Assembly (NCBI GenBank): GCA_031556065.1
Contig: JAVBTR010000024.1
Coordinates: forward strand, 1-64,000
Source: JAVBTR01 sp031556065
GTDB lineage: Bacteria > Bacillota > Clostridia > Christensenellales > Aristaeellaceae
DNA: 64,000 bases
Reading direction: 5' to 3'
Shown here: in pieces, positions 62,338 to 64,000 of the stretch
Position numbering within the stretch: position 1 is the first letter of the stretch
Layout: every line of letters starts with the position of its first letter
Made by a program: the position numbers and the translations under genes
Notes under the pieces: model-generated
Databases searched by the model: none
What the model saw: the letters and a program-made list of their open reading frames with translations, nothing else
What the model was told of the DNA's origin: nothing

Positions 62338-63822
62338 CTATATAAGCAGCATTTCCATAACACAGCAAGCAGGTACTTCTAAAGTGATCTGATTACCACC
62401 AATGGCCCTTTCGGGCATCGTTTGTATGCTGATGGTTTCACTTGCATCAAAAGCGTTAAAGCTGTTTATTCCCCCTGCAATATATCGAATCCTTGCGGTA
62501 GTAAAGGTTTTCCCCGCAAAGCTGCACTGTAATTGCTGATCCTCATCCGCTGACAGACTAACCAGTGTTATATGTACCTCGCCTTTTACGTTTTCTGATG
62601 CGCTGACTTGCAGCGTAGGCACGGTTGCGTCCTCCGTCCCTGAAAGTTCTTGCTGCACATAACTTTCGATTAGCGTTGCATCCTGATGCCCTTTAAACAG
62701 ATCAAACACATGGTATGTAGGCGTTAAAACCATCTGCTCTTCTTTTGTCAGGACAACAGATTGAAGCACGTTCACCATCTGTGCCAGGTTTGCCATTTTG
62801 ACCCGCCGGGAATGGGTATTAAAGATGTTCAGCGTTACCGCCGCAACAATGGCATCACGCATGGTGTTCTGCTGAAAAAGGAAGCCCGGATTGGTCCCTT
62901 CTTCAGCCTGATGCCATGTGCCCCATTCATCTACGATGATGGCCACCCGCCCGTCCGGATCGAACCTGTCCATCACATGCTTGTGGCGCAAGATCAACTC
63001 ATCTATATAAAGCGCGCGGCGAAGGCTGCGGTAATACTGGCCCTGATCTATCCCTACCGCCGGGGCCTTTTCTTCCCCAGGGTATTCCTCGGTTGCATAG
63101 TACTCAGGCATGGTGTAATAATGCAGAGATAAACCGTCCATTTGTTTTCCAACCAAGCGCATGAGTGTTTCCGTCCACTCATAATCGTTTCCATTGGCAC
63201 CGCATGCAACCTTAAACAGCTTTTCTCCGCTTGCGTTTCTAAGAAAATTTGCGAACTGTCTATAAACGTCAGCATAATACTCCGGGCGCATAAAGCCCCA
63301 GTTTTCATTGCCAATACCAAAATATTTAAGCCGCCACGGTTCCTCTCGGCCGTTTTGGCGCCGCATATCCGCCATAGGCGATTGTCCTTGCATGGTGATA
63401 TAGTCTACCCACTCGCACATTTCACGGGGGGTTCCGGTACCAACATTCCCGGCTATATAAGGTTCGCAGCCCACCTGGGCGCAAAAATCCAGAAACTCAT
63501 GGGTGCCGAAGGAATTATCCTCCGTAACGCCGCCCCAGGTGGTATTCACAATGCTTTTGCGTTCATCTTTAGGGCCGATCCCATCGCGCCAGTTATAGAA
63601 TTCCGCGAAGCATCCCCCCGGCCAGCGCACTATCGGAACCTTAATCTTTTTTAGCGCCTCCACCACATCGCTGCGGATACCCCGAATATTAGGGATGGGG
63701 CTTTTTTCTCCTACGAAAATGCCGCCGTAAATACCAGCACCTAAATGCTCTGAAAAGTGTCCATATATGTTTTTATCGATCTTGCTATACTTTCTTCCGG
63801 CATTGACAAACAATTGCATCAT
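62338..63822 (-). CDS. GH51 family alpha-L-arabinofuranosidase
   Basis: 494 residues. NIYGHFSEHLG (18-28), VRWPGGCFAEFYNWRDGIGP (65-84), the acid/base Glu173 in GIGNENWG, and the nucleophile Glu299 in VDEWGTWH are the GH51 signature. The C-terminal beta-sandwich starts near 385. No signal peptide, so cytoplasmic. It releases arabinofuranose side groups from imported arabinoxylan or arabinan fragments. It follows a second GH51-like gene by 23 bases. Confidence 0.95.
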   Translation of the reverse strand: MMQLFVNAGRKYSKIDKNIYGHFSEHLGAGIYGGIFVGEKSPIPNIRGIRSDVVEALKKIKVPIVRWPGGCFAEFYNWRDGIGPKDERKSIVNTTWGGVTEDNSFGTHEFLDFCAQVGCEPYIAGNVGTGTPREMCEWVDYITMQGQSPMADMRRQNGREEPWRLKYFGIGNENWGFMRPEYYADVYRQFANFLRNASGEKLFKVACGANGNDYEWTETLMRLVGKQMDGLSLHYYTMPEYYATEEYPGEEKAPAVGIDQGQYYRSLRRALYIDELILRHKHVMDRFDPDGRVAIIVDEWGTWHQAEEGTNPGFLFQQNTMRDAIVAAVTLNIFNTHSRRVKMANLAQMVNVLQSVVLTKEEQMVLTPTYHVFDLFKGHQDATLIESYVQQELSGTEDATVPTLQVSASENVKGEVHITLVSLSADEDQQLQCSFAGKTFTTARIRYIAGGINSFNAFDASETISIQTMPERAIGGNQITLEVPACCVMEMLLI

Positions 63823-63845
63823 AGCTTTTCTCCATCCTTGTGTAA

Positions 63846-64000
63846 CTACTGTATTTTATACCTGAGTACGTTCCATGAAAGCGGCGGCAATGAAAGCTCT
63901 TTGCCCGCTTCAACTGGCATGCTACGAGGCACAATTCTAAGCGGATTTTTGCTTGAGTTGCATGCCATAGGCTGTTCATCCCATAGCTGCAGATGCTCAA
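63846..64000 (-). CDS. C-terminal end of a second GH51-like arabinofuranosidase (partial)
   Basis: The last 50 codons of a gene entering from the right edge. The tail NPLRIVPRSMPVEAGKELS followed by LPPLSWNVLRYK closely resembles the end of the GH51 C-terminal beta-sandwich (typically VVPR ... LPPLSWNVIRL). Only the C-terminal domain is visible, so the catalytic family is inferred. It would be in one operon with the complete GH51 gene. Confidence 0.65.
   Translation of the reverse strand, partial: EHLQLWDEQPMACNSSKNPLRIVPRSMPVEAGKELSLPPLSWNVLRYKIQ

Noticed and set aside
1..64000. Complete insertion sequences, rRNA genes, CRISPR arrays
   Set aside because: I found none. The only mobile-element proteins are the hsdS invertase and the truncated serine recombinase.

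Overview
The window reads as a low-to-mid GC Clostridia genome (Firmicutes), probably a gut or rumen member of the Christensenellales or Aristaeellaceae type. The evidence is strong AGGAGG ribosome sites, the many YesM/YesN two-component pairs, LplABC-type oligosaccharide transporters, an iron-hydrogenase-associated TM1266 protein, and solute-binding proteins whose signal peptides end in Ala-x-Ala without a lipobox. This placement is inference; there is no rRNA gene here to fix it.

Layout. 1-8.4 kb is an accessory island beside two tRNA-Ser genes (GCU, UGA; minus strand). It holds a Fic protein and a type I modification locus: hsdM and an intact hsdS on the minus strand, a tyrosine recombinase, and a second inverted hsdS on the plus strand. 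Two pairs of inverted repeats (20 bp and 107 bp) link the two hsdS genes, so this is an invertible, phase-variable specificity locus. The upstream gene, probably hsdR, survives only as a C-terminal fragment. It abuts a serine recombinase that has lost its catalytic domain.

9.1-14.9 kb is ordinary chromosome: RidA, AlkD-like glycosylase, alpha/beta hydrolase with a PadR regulator and a clear palindromic operator, GNAT, DUF3788, ClbS/DfsB, an unknown helical protein, and a TM1266-ECF pair behind a terminator-bearing leader.

14.9-23 kb is a Ugp-like ABC transporter with a glycerophosphodiesterase and an inositol-monophosphatase-family enzyme, faced by its own YesM/YesN pair. It is probably a glycerophosphodiester scavenging unit.

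23.2-36.1 kb is one operon: a 2442-residue NRPS (C-A-T-C-A-T-R), a 7TM-type sensor kinase, an HD-GYP response regulator, an acyl-AMP ligase, a free ACP and a phosphopantetheinyl transferase. The domain order predicts an N-acylated dipeptide aldehyde (or derived alcohol), made with its own acyl-loading parts and its own two-component system. This is the most interesting part of the window.

36.2-64 kb is a plant-polysaccharide region. Three LplABC-type transporters (none with an ATPase gene) sit with two YesM/YesN pairs, an AraC regulator, a type B carboxylesterase, an MFS transporter, and cytoplasmic GH115 alpha-glucuronidase, GH29 alpha-fucosidase and GH51 arabinofuranosidase. The end of a second GH51-like gene runs off the right edge. 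The enzymes lack signal peptides, so the likely scheme is import of decorated oligosaccharides and debranching in the cytoplasm. A stem-loop lies immediately after each of the four solute-binding protein genes.
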